64,000 bases of DNA from Okibacterium sp. HSC-33S16 (GCF_024171565.1 NZ_JALJZZ010000006.1:62001-126000), one strand, 5' to 3'; counted from the first letter of the stretch, positions 26,026 to 36,977 are shown. Notes: generated by a model from the sequence alone, not told the origin. Numbers and translations: made by a program.

Positions 26026-26379
26026 ATGCCCACCTCCGTTATCCATGTGTTCCACGATGATCCCGATTCGCTCCGGACCGGCACTCGGCTGGCCGGTCGA
26101 CTCGCCGAGGTGGCGACAGAGCACGGAGTAGCTGTCGAGGTGTTCTGCTTTGGGCCAGCGCAGAAGCACCTGACTCGGAGTGGCGACGAGGACGTCGATA
26201 CGTTCAACGCACAAATCGATGCGTTGCTGGAGCAAGGGATCCGGGTAGGCGCGTGCGTCAATATGGCTCGCACCGACGGTGTCGAAGACCAATTGCGCGA
26301 CCGCGGGATCGCGCTTCACGTAGCGCGCGATGAGTTTCTCCGGTTCACGCTTGACGGCGCCACGGTCATCACGTTCTGA
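26026..26379 (+). CDS. DsrE-family small protein
   Basis: 117 residues. It matches the DsrE/DsrF-like fold: an N-terminal strand VIHVFHDDPDS, a helix, the strand VAVEVFCFGPA, ALLEQGIRVGACVNMA with the conserved-region cysteine near residue 85, and a C-terminal strand DGATVITF. Related proteins move sulfur or sit next to redox genes, but whether this cysteine is active cannot be told. ATG at 26026 has AAAGGGAG upstream, which rules out the longer frame. Confidence 0.75.
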   Translation: MPTSVIHVFHDDPDSLRTGTRLAGRLAEVATEHGVAVEVFCFGPAQKHLTRSGDEDVDTFNAQIDALLEQGIRVGACVNMARTDGVEDQLRDRGIALHVARDEFLRFTLDGATVITF

Positions 26380-26432
26380 TATTTCTGGAACGTGACCGCC
26401 GGCATCCGTTTGTCAAGCACTAACGTGAGGCC

Positions 26433-26720
26433 ATGGAACTGAGCTTCCGCGGTGAAGTGTGGCACTGGCGTGGGCCGGCGCCCTATTTCTTTGTGACGGT
26501 ACCCGCTGATCAGAGCGAGGTCATCGCCGAACTGGCGCCCGCGGTGACGTATGGGTGGGGCATGATTCCGGTGACCGTGCGGCTGGGGGAGTCCGAGACC
26601 GCCACGTCGTTGTGGCCGAAGGATGGTGGCTACATCGTTCCATTGAGGAAATCGCTTCGTGAAGCGGAGGCGGCAGAGCTGGGCGATGTCGTCGAGGTGA
26701 CGTTGCTCGTGAGGGTGTAG
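26433..26720 (+). CDS. DUF1905 domain protein
   Basis: 95 residues. The whole protein matches the small beta-barrel DUF1905: ELSFRGEVWHWRGPAPYFFVTVP, then GWGMIPVTVRLG and SLWPKDGGYIVPLRKSLR, ending in a strand DVVEVTLLV. The function of the family is unknown. ATG at 26433 follows a GTGAGG. It is 53 bases after the DsrE-like gene on the same strand. Confidence 0.85.
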   Translation: MELSFRGEVWHWRGPAPYFFVTVPADQSEVIAELAPAVTYGWGMIPVTVRLGESETATSLWPKDGGYIVPLRKSLREAEAAELGDVVEVTLLVRV

Positions 26721-26863
26721 ATAGAAGGCCCGCGGGGCGGATCGGGACGCACCCCTACCGGCTCCGCACGGTTGGCCCTATATTGAGCGCCAGCGTTTGG
26801 CACAGCAAGGACGCAGAACCACCACATCGAGTCACCATCGCGACACTCATGAATGGAAGTCCC

Positions 26864-27598
26864 ATGCCAACATCATCCACGCCGACCATCGTCCTCGTCC
26901 ACGGAGCGTGGGCGGACGCATCCAGTTGGAACGCCGTTATTGTTCCGCTCCAGGCCGAGGGCTACACGGTCTTCGCACCGCCCAACGAACTTCGTGGGCT
27001 GACCGGGGACGCGGCGTACATCGCATCTTTCCTGGCCCAGCGCACCTCCGGCCCTGTCGTGCTCGTCGGGCACTCCTATGGCGGTGCCGTCATCACCAAC
27101 GCCGGGGCGCAGGGTGGAGACGTGAAGGCGCTCGTCTACGTTGACGCGTTCATCCCAGATGAGGGCGAGACGGTGGTGAGCATCCTGGAAGGTTCGGGCT
27201 CGGCTCTCGCTGGGGCCGACCCAACGACTGTGTTGGACGTCGCCGGGTATCCGGGTGCTCCGGAGGGTGCGGCGGAAGCGTTTCTCAAGCCGGAGACCGT
27301 GCACACCGCGTTTGCCCAAGACCTGTCGGAGCAGGATCGATGGACAATTGTCGCCACGCAGCGACCCGCGTCATTCGTGGCAAACGTGACGCCATCGGGG
27401 CCTCCCGCCTGGAAGAGCATTCCGAGTTGGGCCGTGCTGGGCGTCGACGATCTCGTGATCCCGATCGACACCCAGCGCCGCATGGCCGAGCGTGCCGGAT
27501 CGACGATCACAGAAGTTGACGCGTCTCATGTGTCGATGGTGTCGCACCCCGACGTCACCCTCGCCGCGATTCGTGCCGCGGTGGAGTCAATCAGCTGA
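26864..27598 (+). CDS. Alpha/beta-fold hydrolase
   Basis: 244 residues, compact alpha/beta hydrolase. TIVLVHGAWADASSW supplies the oxyanion HG motif, VVLVGHSYGGAVI the nucleophile serine (GHSYG), and DASHVSMVSHP the catalytic histidine near the end. Close in type to the EstA/RsbQ-like small esterases of actinobacteria; the substrate is unknown. I chose ATG at 26864 with GGAAG at 26855-26859 over longer frames. It appears to be a single gene. Confidence 0.9.
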   Translation: MPTSSTPTIVLVHGAWADASSWNAVIVPLQAEGYTVFAPPNELRGLTGDAAYIASFLAQRTSGPVVLVGHSYGGAVITNAGAQGGDVKALVYVDAFIPDEGETVVSILEGSGSALAGADPTTVLDVAGYPGAPEGAAEAFLKPETVHTAFAQDLSEQDRWTIVATQRPASFVANVTPSGPPAWKSIPSWAVLGVDDLVIPIDTQRRMAERAGSTITEVDASHVSMVSHPDVTLAAIRAAVESIS

Positions 27599-27667
27599 CC
27601 CGTCCTTCTTCGCCGCCCACAGGCATCCGTTCTTCCTGCGAAGATAAAGGGTGGAAAGGTCGAACGG

Positions 27668-28483
27668 ATGGAAACCCAGCAAGACGCAGTGACTCTCGAG
27701 GCGGAGCTGCTGCTTCCCGACCTTCCGGCGGTGGAATGGACCTACCCGGCGACGCTGCCCACACCGAAGCTGCACGCCCGATGGATCATCGACGAAGAGC
27801 TGACCCTCACGTTCATTGAGATCGGTGACATCGCCATGCACGTCGAAACGACGGATGAGGACACGGCGTGGCACCTCCACGTGGGCGGACACGATGGCCC
27901 ACCGCTCGAGGGGACGCCGTGGGACGAGGCAACGACCGAAGCCCTGTTGCAGTGGATGGCCGAATTTGTGGGCAAAGTTCACGCCTGCATCGAGATGGTT
28001 GACGACGACATCTACGACGCCGTCGACCTCTTCGAAGCGGGCGCGACGGCTGCGCAGCCCTCAGCAGCGAGTTTTGAACCGGAGGACTGGAAGCGGTTCC
28101 GTCCGTCGGACTTCAAGGTGTTCCGCGTCCGGATCCCGGGCCACGCCGAACCCCAGGTCTGGACCGGTGCTGGTGACGCCTGGCACATGCACGATGAAGA
28201 GCGGAACGGTGACGCCGAGTTGCTCTGGACTCCCGCCGAGGGAGACGAGCCCACTCACCTGGGTGCCGTGATCCTGTCACCGGAGACCGGGCTGCCAGCC
28301 ACCTTCGCGAACCCCGGCATCAACTGGGACGACGTCGGAATGGCCGAAGACGACGCGATGGACTGGCTGCTCCGCGAGCATCGCAACTGCGTCTGGGCGT
28401 CGACCGTTCACGATGCCCTCACCGAAGAGGTTCTCCAGGTACTCGCCGGTTTCACGACCGCAGTTCCGTCGCCGCACCGCTGA
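27668..28483 (+). CDS. Hypothetical acidic protein
   Basis: 271 residues, strongly acidic, rich in tryptophan and histidine. I do not recognise a family. Two similar halves may exist: WIIDEELTLTFIE then DTAWHLHVGGHDG in the first, and VFRVRIPGHAEPQVW then DAWHMHDEERNG in the second. No signal peptide or membrane segment is present. ATG at 27668 has GGAAAGG upstream. The codon use and the long open frame with no competing ORF support a real gene. Confidence 0.7.
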   Translation: METQQDAVTLEAELLLPDLPAVEWTYPATLPTPKLHARWIIDEELTLTFIEIGDIAMHVETTDEDTAWHLHVGGHDGPPLEGTPWDEATTEALLQWMAEFVGKVHACIEMVDDDIYDAVDLFEAGATAAQPSAASFEPEDWKRFRPSDFKVFRVRIPGHAEPQVWTGAGDAWHMHDEERNGDAELLWTPAEGDEPTHLGAVILSPETGLPATFANPGINWDDVGMAEDDAMDWLLREHRNCVWASTVHDALTEEVLQVLAGFTTAVPSPHR

Positions 28484-28510
28484 CACCACGCCGACGGCCA
28501 TCCAATTCCG

Positions 28511-29020
28511 TCAGTGGCGCCACGGCGTGAGTCGTGGCAACCACCCGGGGACGTTGCGGCGGTATTCACGGTAGTACTCGCCGTATGTGCTGGTGAGCGT
28601 CGGCTCTTCGTAACCCTTCACAAAGGCGACGACGGAGACTAGAAGAACCGCCGCGTACGCCACGAGTCCCCAGCTGCCGACGAGCAGCGCCTGACCCAGA
28701 ATGATGACCAGGACTGAGAGATACATCGGGTTCCGCACGAAGCGGTAAATCCCGGTCACGACAAGGGTCTCGGTCGGTGCAACCGGCGCAGGAGTTCCAC
28801 GATGAAGCGCAAAGAGGCAAAACGCGACGAGCAGGAAGCCGGTGCCGAGAACGATCGCGAGCCAGCCAACCGGGACGATGACCCAACCAACCTGGCCCCA
28901 GTCGTGCGGCCGCCAGCCGGAGATCAGCCAGGGAACCAAGCCAGCGACGATGCCCGGTGCGAGAAAGAGGAACACGAAAGTTCCGATCCATGCGCGAGCG
29001 GCGGACCCCGTCTGGTTCAT
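28511..29020 (-). CDS. Isoprenylcysteine carboxyl methyltransferase-like membrane protein
   Basis: 169 residues with four hydrophobic segments. Conserved cofactor-binding parts of the ICMT/PEMT family are visible: LVVTGIYRFVRNPMYLSV near residue 85 and EEPTLTSTYGEYYREYRRNVPGWLP near the C-terminus. Bacterial members probably methylate small lipophilic compounds with S-adenosylmethionine. I chose ATG at 29020; the upstream extension is not membrane-like. It is divergent from a TetR gene, with a strong inverted repeat between them. Confidence 0.85.
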   Translation of the reverse strand: MNQTGSAARAWIGTFVFLFLAPGIVAGLVPWLISGWRPHDWGQVGWVIVPVGWLAIVLGTGFLLVAFCLFALHRGTPAPVAPTETLVVTGIYRFVRNPMYLSVLVIILGQALLVGSWGLVAYAAVLLVSVVAFVKGYEEPTLTSTYGEYYREYRRNVPGWLPRLTPWRH

Positions 29021-29081
29021 GGGCGACACGATAGGCGGTTCGCAGTTGAGAGACGAGGGGTTCGGAGACAATCCGCAGCGG

Positions 29082-29110
29082 TTTTGCACTATTAACTAAT
29101 TAGTGCAAAA
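29082..29110. promoter_or_regulatory. TetR operator, TTTTGCACTA-N9-TAGTGCAAAA
   Basis: Perfect 10-bp arms separated by 9 bases, placed 10 bases before the TetR start and 62 bases from the divergent methyltransferase-like gene. Its size and symmetry suit a TetR dimer pair, so the neighbouring regulator probably binds here. Confidence 0.72.
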
Positions 29111-29119
29111 ATACACAGC

Positions 29120-31421
<2,302 letters not shown>

Positions 31422-31454
31422 CGAACTCCGCTCACACATCCACACACCCACACA

Positions 31455-31493
31455 CGAGAGCACCGGCGGACTTCGCGTCCGCCGGTGCTCTCG
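31455..31493. terminator. 17-bp stem-loop terminator
   Basis: CGAGAGCACCGGCGGAC (31455-31471) pairs perfectly with GTCCGCCGGTGCTCTCG (31477-31493) around a TTCGC loop. It lies between two convergent genes and could end transcription from both sides. Confidence 0.8.
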
Positions 31494-31533
31494 TATTGTG
31501 CGGGGACCGACGCTCGAGCGCGCCCGACTGCGC

Positions 31534-31884
31534 TCAGCGCTGGAGCGGCCGAAGCGTCTCCGGCGCCGGGAACGGCAGCGCGTAGTAAATCTGCGGGGCG
31601 GTCATGTCTCCCCAGTCGTCCTTCTTCGCGCGGATACCGTGGGCGGATACTTCAGCCAAACGCACGCGCAGCCAGTTGCCGTCCTCGAGTCGCAGTTCGT
31701 ACGGGTCGGCCAGGTAGCCGATGCCCAGGGAATCCAGGGTGTTCTCCGCGTCGAACCAGTCGACGACGCCGGTGCGGACGCGCCCGAGCAGATCGATGAC
31801 GACGAATCCGTCGTCGACCGGATTCATCCAGCCGAGAAGTTCCCCGTCCACACCGCGTCGATGTTCGATCCAGTTTTGTGACAT
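31534..31884 (-). CDS. Hypothetical protein
   Basis: 116 residues. No family recognised. It is predicted to be mostly beta, with DGFVVIDLLGRVRTGVVDW, AENTLDSLGIGYLADPYELRLEDGNW and a C-terminal tail APQIYYALPFPAPETL. ATG at 31884 is preferred; the longer frame upstream is proline-rich and unconvincing. Soluble, with no signal peptide. It is divergent from the oxidase-fold gene at 31989. Confidence 0.7.
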   Translation of the reverse strand: MSQNWIEHRRGVDGELLGWMNPVDDGFVVIDLLGRVRTGVVDWFDAENTLDSLGIGYLADPYELRLEDGNWLRVRLAEVSAHGIRAKKDDWGDMTAPQIYYALPFPAPETLRPLQR

Positions 31885-31988
31885 GGCGACGAGCCTACCC
31901 ACGTGAACGGGTGCAGGGTCTGACGGGACTATCGCCGGGTCACGCGGTGCAGTAGTTTGAGGCAACCGCGAGCGCACCGGGAGGCATC

Positions 31989-32474
31989 ATGGTGGACCTG
32001 ACCACGGACGACGTCTGGCGGGTACTGCAGAAGCAAAACTTTATGGTTGTCGGAATGGTGTCGGCTCGGGGCGAGGCTCGTACTGCGGGGGTCATGCCGT
32101 ACACGGTGGATCGCAGGCTGTGGTTCACGACGAACGAGAACGAGTGGAAGGCTCGTCACATCGCGGCGAATCCTCGCGTGTCCGTCACCGTGGCGATTCC
32201 GAAGCGGGTGCCGCTGCTCGCGTGGATCAAAGTGCCCGCCGCAACGATCACCTTCTCCGGCGTCGCCGAGCTGGTTCCGGCGAGTCATATGCCCGCCGCC
32301 GCCCGGACGGCGTTGACCAAGGGAATCACGTTGGGTGATGAAGGCTCAGGTGGCCAACTGCTCGGCATTGCCATCCGGCCGGTTGGTGACTTCATCACCT
32401 ATGGAGTCGGTGTCTCTGTGGTGAAGATGCTGGATACCGAGGCCGCGCGCGGTCGAGCTCCGAGCGGCGGCTAG
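31989..32474 (+). CDS. Pyridoxamine 5'-phosphate oxidase-fold protein
   Basis: 161 residues with the FMN-binding split-barrel pattern: VLQKQNFMVVGMVSARGEARTAGVMPY, RRLWFTTNENEWKARHIAANP and VSVTVAIP. Family members bind FMN, F420 or heme, and the ligand here is not evident. GGGAGG lies eight bases before ATG 31989. It stands alone between two genes of opposite direction. Confidence 0.85.
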   Translation: MVDLTTDDVWRVLQKQNFMVVGMVSARGEARTAGVMPYTVDRRLWFTTNENEWKARHIAANPRVSVTVAIPKRVPLLAWIKVPAATITFSGVAELVPASHMPAAARTALTKGITLGDEGSGGQLLGIAIRPVGDFITYGVGVSVVKMLDTEAARGRAPSGG

Positions 32475-32505
32475 CGCTGATCGGCCGCCAGTGACGGGCG
32501 GGTTG

Positions 32506-33333
32506 TCAGGTCAGATATGCGTCCACCAGAACCGAGCCGCGGATGTCTCGGAGGGTGTCGATCAGGCGCGCGAGAGCGCTGGCGTTCATCGCGGCCAGTT
32601 GCAGATCGTGTGGCCCGAGTTTCTCGAGCTTGCCCGTGCGAATGCGCACCACCTCCCACCGGGCGGCGCGGAGTACCCGGTCTTTTCTGCGGTCAGCCTG
32701 TTCGCGTTTGCCGACATGCTCGAGTCCGTGCCGGCCAATGCTGTCGTACTCGATCGCGACGCGGAGCTCGGGGAGAAGGAAATCCGGCCAGACTTCGAGA
32801 TGGTCGAAGAAGGGGCGTCCGACTCGAACAGCGTTGAGGCCAGCAGTGACGGACAGGCGTCCGAAGAGGTCTGCGCGCAACTGAGATTCAACGGCCGACG
32901 CGGGGCGCGGCGCACAGGCGCTCACGAACGGTTCACCAATCGGCAGTGCCGGCGTCTTCGGGCAGATGAGCCTGGTCGGTTTCGTCGGCCGCGGTGTCGG
33001 AGCGGGCGAGGCCGGACGGACCCGGGTCGGCTGAGCGAGTTCCGCACAGTTCGGGCACCAGGCTGAGCGTCGTCGCTCTCGCCCCGGGCGGGACCGTTGC
33101 TCGAGGGGAGTCGCGACAAACACGTGCCCGGCGTCGCAGGTCCAGAGCAGGAGCACGTCCGCGGCCGGCGGGATTTGCGTGAGCATGATGCCGGCATTGC
33201 GGTCGGGATAGTACTGCCGAATCAACGCCGGATACGGTGCCCATGCCTCGCGGTAGGTGCCGATGGCGTAGGGCACGTCAGTGTTTCGCGAGAATTGGCG
33301 ACGCGCCCACCAATCCTCAATCCTCTCGGCCAT
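32506..33333 (-). CDS. Zinc-ribbon protein with Vsr-like endonuclease domain
   Basis: 275 residues. The N-terminal third has a treble-clef ribbon of the PF14311 type: WTCDAGHVF then WCPNCAEL. The C-terminal part resembles the Vsr/DUF559 restriction-endonuclease fold: AVESQLRADLF supplies the helix glutamate, WPDFLLPELRVAIEYD the catalytic aspartate and following strand, and DRRKDRVLRAARWEVVRIR the last helix and strand. It would bind and cut DNA, probably at mismatches or in a defence role, but no methylase or partner is beside it. A proline-rich linker joins the domains. Confidence 0.75.
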   Translation of the reverse strand: MAERIEDWWARRQFSRNTDVPYAIGTYREAWAPYPALIRQYYPDRNAGIMLTQIPPAADVLLLWTCDAGHVFVATPLEQRSRPGRERRRSAWCPNCAELAQPTRVRPASPAPTPRPTKPTRLICPKTPALPIGEPFVSACAPRPASAVESQLRADLFGRLSVTAGLNAVRVGRPFFDHLEVWPDFLLPELRVAIEYDSIGRHGLEHVGKREQADRRKDRVLRAARWEVVRIRTGKLEKLGPHDLQLAAMNASALARLIDTLRDIRGSVLVDAYLT

Positions 33334-33470
33334 GCGGGCACGCTAACAGCAGCATCTGACATGACGCTTCAAGCATCCGCTCTCAGTTGTCAACGCCTAG
33401 CCGGTCGGTCCCACCGTTTTCTAGCGTTGGACCCGAACGTGACGCGACTCGATAGAAAGGGCGGCCCGCC

Positions 33471-33863
33471 ATGGGGAAACTGTATGCATTGATGCTCGGA
33501 ATCGTTCTCGGAACCCACGGCCTCGTCGGGCTCTTCATCGAAGGGGAGCACCTGCTGGCTATCCTCAACGTGGACATCTTCATTGACGTGGTCTACTTGG
33601 TCAGCGCGGTGCTCCTTCTCGGTGTCGCGCTGACGAACAGTTCCCCTGGCGCCATCCGCGGCTCGCTTCTCCTGGTCGGAGTGGTGCTGCTGGCCATCGG
33701 TGTTTCCGGGCTCTTCGACAACACAGTCTTCGGCCTCATGCCGACGGGCCTGACGCTCGTCGACTATTTCCTCTTTTTCGGGGCGGGTTTCGTTTCGCTG
33801 ATCCTGCCCGCTTTTCCGAGTTCGGTGCAGCCGTTGACCTCATCGGGCACGGCCCTCAACTAG
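33471..33863 (+). CDS. Small DUF4383-like membrane protein
   Basis: 130 residues, four hydrophobic segments: LYALMLGIVLGTHGLVGLF, DVVYLVSAVLLLGVAL, GSLLLVGVVLLAIGVSGLF and YFLFFGAGFVSLILPAF. The pattern resembles the DUF4383 family of small actinobacterial membrane proteins. ATG at 33471 has AGAAAGG upstream. No function can be given. Confidence 0.8.
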   Translation: MGKLYALMLGIVLGTHGLVGLFIEGEHLLAILNVDIFIDVVYLVSAVLLLGVALTNSSPGAIRGSLLLVGVVLLAIGVSGLFDNTVFGLMPTGLTLVDYFLFFGAGFVSLILPAFPSSVQPLTSSGTALN

Positions 33864-34023
33864 CGGCGGACGTTTTACTCCGTTTGTGGCGGTCCGGCTA
33901 GGGGGAGCGGATTCCTCGACACCCGAGGGGAGTGAATCTACCGTTGACAGCACGAGAAGTTCGGCCCGCAACGGCCGAGACAGATGACCGAAAGTGCAGC
34001 ACCAGAAGAGGAGGAGAACGAAG

Positions 34024-34215
34024 ATGAGCCCAGATGCAGGCAGCGCCAACTTCGGCGGCCCCAAGGAACGCGAGGGCATGAAAGGTAACTCAGCGGACGA
34101 CATTCCACTCCGCGATGGACACAATCCGGAGCCGGACATGCCCACCGCCAGTGAGGCGTTCGACGAAGCCGAAGAGAGTGACGGGCTCTCGTTAGAGCCG
34201 GGAAGCAACTCCTAG
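34024..34215 (+). CDS. Small acidic hypothetical protein
   Basis: 63 residues, hydrophilic and probably disordered, rich in aspartate, glutamate and serine (SADDIPLRDGHNPEPDMP, SEAFDEAEESDGLSLEP). AGAGGAGGAGAA directly upstream of ATG 34024 is a strong ribosome binding site, and a stem-loop terminator follows the stop. These two signals support a real gene although no family is recognised. Confidence 0.65.
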   Translation: MSPDAGSANFGGPKEREGMKGNSADDIPLRDGHNPEPDMPTASEAFDEAEESDGLSLEPGSNS

Positions 34216-34223
34216 GACTAACA

Positions 34224-34261
34224 GCAACGGGCGATTGCGACACGTCGCAATCGCCCGTTGC
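34224..34261. terminator. 17-18-bp perfect stem-loop, bidirectional terminator
   Basis: GCAACGGGCGATTGCGAC (34224-34241) pairs with GTCGCAATCGCCCGTTGC (34244-34261), leaving a tight CACG loop. It lies between convergent genes. Confidence 0.8.
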
Positions 34262-34270
34262 CGCGCGTGC

Positions 34271-35107
34271 CTACCGAACCGACTTTCGCTCGTAGATGGT
34301 GAGCGACCAGACATATCCGATGAGCGTGATGACCACGCACCACGCGACAGCGAGAACACCGTCCCAACCGAGCTCTGTGCCGAAAAGCAGGCCGCGGGTG
34401 GCTTCAATGAACGGTGTGAACGGCTGGTATTGAGCGAACCACTGCAGAAAGGCCGGCATGGAATCGGTGGGAACGAACCCGCTGCCCAGGAAGGGCATGA
34501 AGGTGAGAAGCAGAGGCCAGTTGCTCGCCGTCTCGACCGACTTCGCCTGCATTCCCATTCCGACAGCCAGCCAGGTGATTGCGAACGAGATGAGCGTGAG
34601 CAGCGCGGCGATGCCGAGCCATGCCAGAGGACTCGCGGTTGGCCTCAACCCGATCAGCACGCCCACCCCGAGGACCAGGGCGACGGCGATGAGCGCCTGA
34701 ATGGTGTTGCCGAGCACATGGCCCGCCAGTACCGATGCCCGGGAGATCGCCATGGAGCGGAACCGGGCCGTGATGCCTTCGGTCATATCCATGGAGACCG
34801 TTGTGGCCGTTCCGCCCGCACTGCCGGCAATCGTGATGAGCAGGATGCCCGGCATGACGTATGCGATGTACGCGTCACGTCCAGCGGCCGGATCGACGCC
34901 GGGGAGCCCGGCACCGAGGGTGCCGCCAAACACATAGACGAACAGAAGCAGAATGACGACCGGGCCGAGGATGGTGAAGATCGACAGGCCCGGGTATCGG
35001 ATCATATGCTGGAGGTTGCGGCGCAACATGGTGACCGCGTCTGCGATCACGTGGGACTGTCGGCGAGTGCCCACGAGTGTTGGTTGCTGAGCGGTGAGAG
35101 TGGTCAT
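34271..35107 (-). CDS. ABC-2 type transporter permease (DrrB-like)
   Basis: 278 residues with six hydrophobic segments in the ABC-2 layout. MIRYPGLSIFTILGPVVILLLFVYVFGG and YVMPGILLITIAGSAGGTATTV are typical of DrrB-like drug exporters. The start overlaps the ATPase stop (ATGA at 35104-35107), so the two are coupled. It ends an operon of regulator, DUF4097 protein, ATPase and permease. The exported compound is unknown. Confidence 0.92.
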   Translation of the reverse strand: MTTLTAQQPTLVGTRRQSHVIADAVTMLRRNLQHMIRYPGLSIFTILGPVVILLLFVYVFGGTLGAGLPGVDPAAGRDAYIAYVMPGILLITIAGSAGGTATTVSMDMTEGITARFRSMAISRASVLAGHVLGNTIQALIAVALVLGVGVLIGLRPTASPLAWLGIAALLTLISFAITWLAVGMGMQAKSVETASNWPLLLTFMPFLGSGFVPTDSMPAFLQWFAQYQPFTPFIEATRGLLFGTELGWDGVLAVAWCVVITLIGYVWSLTIYERKSVR

Positions 35108-36048
35108 GATGCCGTTCCTTGTGAGTCGGTCCGGCCGGTGAGGGCGAAGAACACGTCATCGAGGTCGGGGGTGTGAATGCTGAGGTCGTCCACGTCGATT
35201 CGCGCGTCGTCGAGACGGGCAAGGAGCGTGCGGAGCGCGCCGACGCTGCCGTCGCTTTGAACCGCCAATTCGAGAGCGGCGTCGTCGCGGGAGGACCCGA
35301 GCAAGAGCTCGGACGCCGCGTTCAGCGCCGGTGCGTCTGCGAATCGGAGGCGGACGTGGCCGCCGGGAGCGAGCCGTTTAAGCTCGTCCGGTGTTCCCTC
35401 CGCGACGATGCGTCCTCCGTCGAGGACCGCGATGCGGTCGGCGAGTTCGTCGGCTTCGTCGAGGTGCTGGGTGGTGAGCAGCACAGTGGTGCCATTGGCG
35501 ACGAGTCCGCGGACGATATCCCACATGGTGTGGCGGCTGCGTGGGTCGAGCCCGGAGGTGGGTTCGTCGAGGAAGAGGACGCTCGGCGTTGCCACGAGGG
35601 TCATGGCGAGGTCGAGCCGCCGGCGCATGCCGCCGGAGTAGGTGGCGAGAGGTTTGCGGGCGGCGTCGACCAGGTCGAACTGTTCGAGAAGCTCAGCGAC
35701 GCGCGTTCTCGATCGCTTGGCGCCCAAGTGGCGAAGCCGAGCCATGAGCAGGAGATTTTCCTCGCCACTCAGTAGGCCGTCGACAGCGGAGAACTGCCCG
35801 GTCAGTCCGATCGCGGCGCGTACGCCGTCAGGGTCGCGCGACACGTCGCATCCGTTGATGAATGCTTCTCCGCTCTCTGCTCGGATCAGCGTGCTGAGAA
35901 TATGGATGGTGGTGGTCTTTCCCGCGCCATTCGGGCCGAGAAGTGCGGTGACGGTGCCCCGGGCGACGGTGAGGTTGACGCCGTTGAGGACGACTTTGTC
36001 TTTGTAAACCTTGCGAAGTTCGGTGACGTCGATGGCTGGGCTGGTCAT
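35104..36048 (-). CDS. ABC transporter ATPase (DrrA-like)
   Basis: 314 residues. Walker A LLGPNGAGKTTTI, the signature YSGGMRRRLDLAM, Walker B VLFLDEPTSGLD and the H-loop LLTTQHLDEADELAD are all intact. The C-terminal extension of about 80 residues is typical of daunorubicin-resistance (DrrA) ATPases. It drives the overlapping permease. ATG at 36048 stands 30 bases after the DUF4097 gene. Confidence 0.93.
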   Translation of the reverse strand: MTSPAIDVTELRKVYKDKVVLNGVNLTVARGTVTALLGPNGAGKTTTIHILSTLIRAESGEAFINGCDVSRDPDGVRAAIGLTGQFSAVDGLLSGEENLLLMARLRHLGAKRSRTRVAELLEQFDLVDAARKPLATYSGGMRRRLDLAMTLVATPSVLFLDEPTSGLDPRSRHTMWDIVRGLVANGTTVLLTTQHLDEADELADRIAVLDGGRIVAEGTPDELKRLAPGGHVRLRFADAPALNAASELLLGSSRDDAALELAVQSDGSVGALRTLLARLDDARIDVDDLSIHTPDLDDVFFALTGRTDSQGTAS

Positions 36049-36078
36049 GATGGGTTCCTTCTGGTGAGGCGCCCGCCG

Positions 36079-36921
36079 TCAGCGAGCGCGAGAGATGCGG
36101 ATGTCGCCGTACTGGGTGCGAGCGCGGACGGCGACGGTGTGTTCGGTGGGTTCGGGGGCGCGATCGCCGTCGAGCTCATTGCGGATGCGGCCTTCCTTGG
36201 AGGCAAGGTCGAGCCAGGCCGGAACTCCGGCGCGAATGCCGATGGCGATGCCGCCGTAGCCGCTTTCAACGGTGACGGAGCCGTCGGAGACTTCGGCGAG
36301 GTCGATGCTCCCGTATGCCGTTTTGGCGGTGAGGGAGCCGAGGACGCGAGCGATCTCGAGGTCGCCGTAGGAGAGTTTGGCCTCAAGGTCACCGCTCGAC
36401 TGCTCGAGGCGAATGTTGCCGTGTGATGAGGTGAGGATCGCGTTTCCGGCGATGGTGCCCGCGCGGATCTGGCCGTGGTCAGCGATGATTTCTGCGCTGC
36501 CGTCGACCGTGCCAACGGTGCCGTTGCCGTGGGACGCGCGGAGCCAGAGGTCACCGGTCGCGTCGATGTTCACGGCGCCCGTGGACGCTTTCAGGCGGGT
36601 GGCTCCCAGCGTGCCGACGGTGCGGACGCCGCCAACGGCGATCTCGGCCGTCAGGCGGGATCCGGTGGGCAGTTCAACGGTGAGGTCGATGGATTCGGAG
36701 GGGCCGATCCAGACTCTCGACTTCGGTCCGGTGATCGTGAGCCGCTGGCCGTCGAAGTCGATCTTCGTCTCCTCAGCGCCTCGACGGTCGACGGCTTTGT
36801 CCGGATTGGTGGGGGACACGGTCACGATGGTGTCGAGCCGGTCGCTCGCGACAATGTCGATAGCGCCGACGGGCAGATTAATCGCGAGGTCAATGGGAGT
36901 AGGGGTGGAGAAAATGGGCAT
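36079..36921 (-). CDS. DUF4097-type beta-repeat protein
   Basis: 280 residues built of short repeated strands, the DUF4097 beta-solenoid: GSRLTAEIAVGGVRTVGTLG, TGAVNIDATGDLWLRASHGNGTV, SSHGNIRLEQSSGDLEAKLSYGDLEI and AKTAYGSIDLAEV. No signal peptide is present. Proteins of this kind often sit in operons with ABC exporters and small regulators, as here, but their role is not established. AAAGGA precedes ATG 36921. Confidence 0.85.
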   Translation of the reverse strand: MPIFSTPTPIDLAINLPVGAIDIVASDRLDTIVTVSPTNPDKAVDRRGAEETKIDFDGQRLTITGPKSRVWIGPSESIDLTVELPTGSRLTAEIAVGGVRTVGTLGATRLKASTGAVNIDATGDLWLRASHGNGTVGTVDGSAEIIADHGQIRAGTIAGNAILTSSHGNIRLEQSSGDLEAKLSYGDLEIARVLGSLTAKTAYGSIDLAEVSDGSVTVESGYGGIAIGIRAGVPAWLDLASKEGRIRNELDGDRAPEPTEHTVAVRARTQYGDIRISRAR

Positions 36922-36957
36922 GCTGGCGCGATCCTTTCGGGAGGCGTGAGTGACCGG

Positions 36958-36977
36958 ACCTCATGAGGTCATGAGGT
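36958..36977. promoter_or_regulatory. Palindrome ACCTCATGAGGT with adjoining direct repeat
   Basis: A 12-bp palindrome (36958-36969) continues into a second CATGAGGT (36970-36977). It lies 36 bases upstream of the DUF4097 start, so it might be an internal regulatory site or a structure between the regulator and the rest of the operon. Confidence 0.4.

Noticed and set aside
34235-35176. A 313-codon plus-strand frame opposite the DrrB-like permease
   Set aside because: It is a composition artefact of high-GC coding DNA: low-complexity, charged and unlike any family, while the minus-strand permease is clear.
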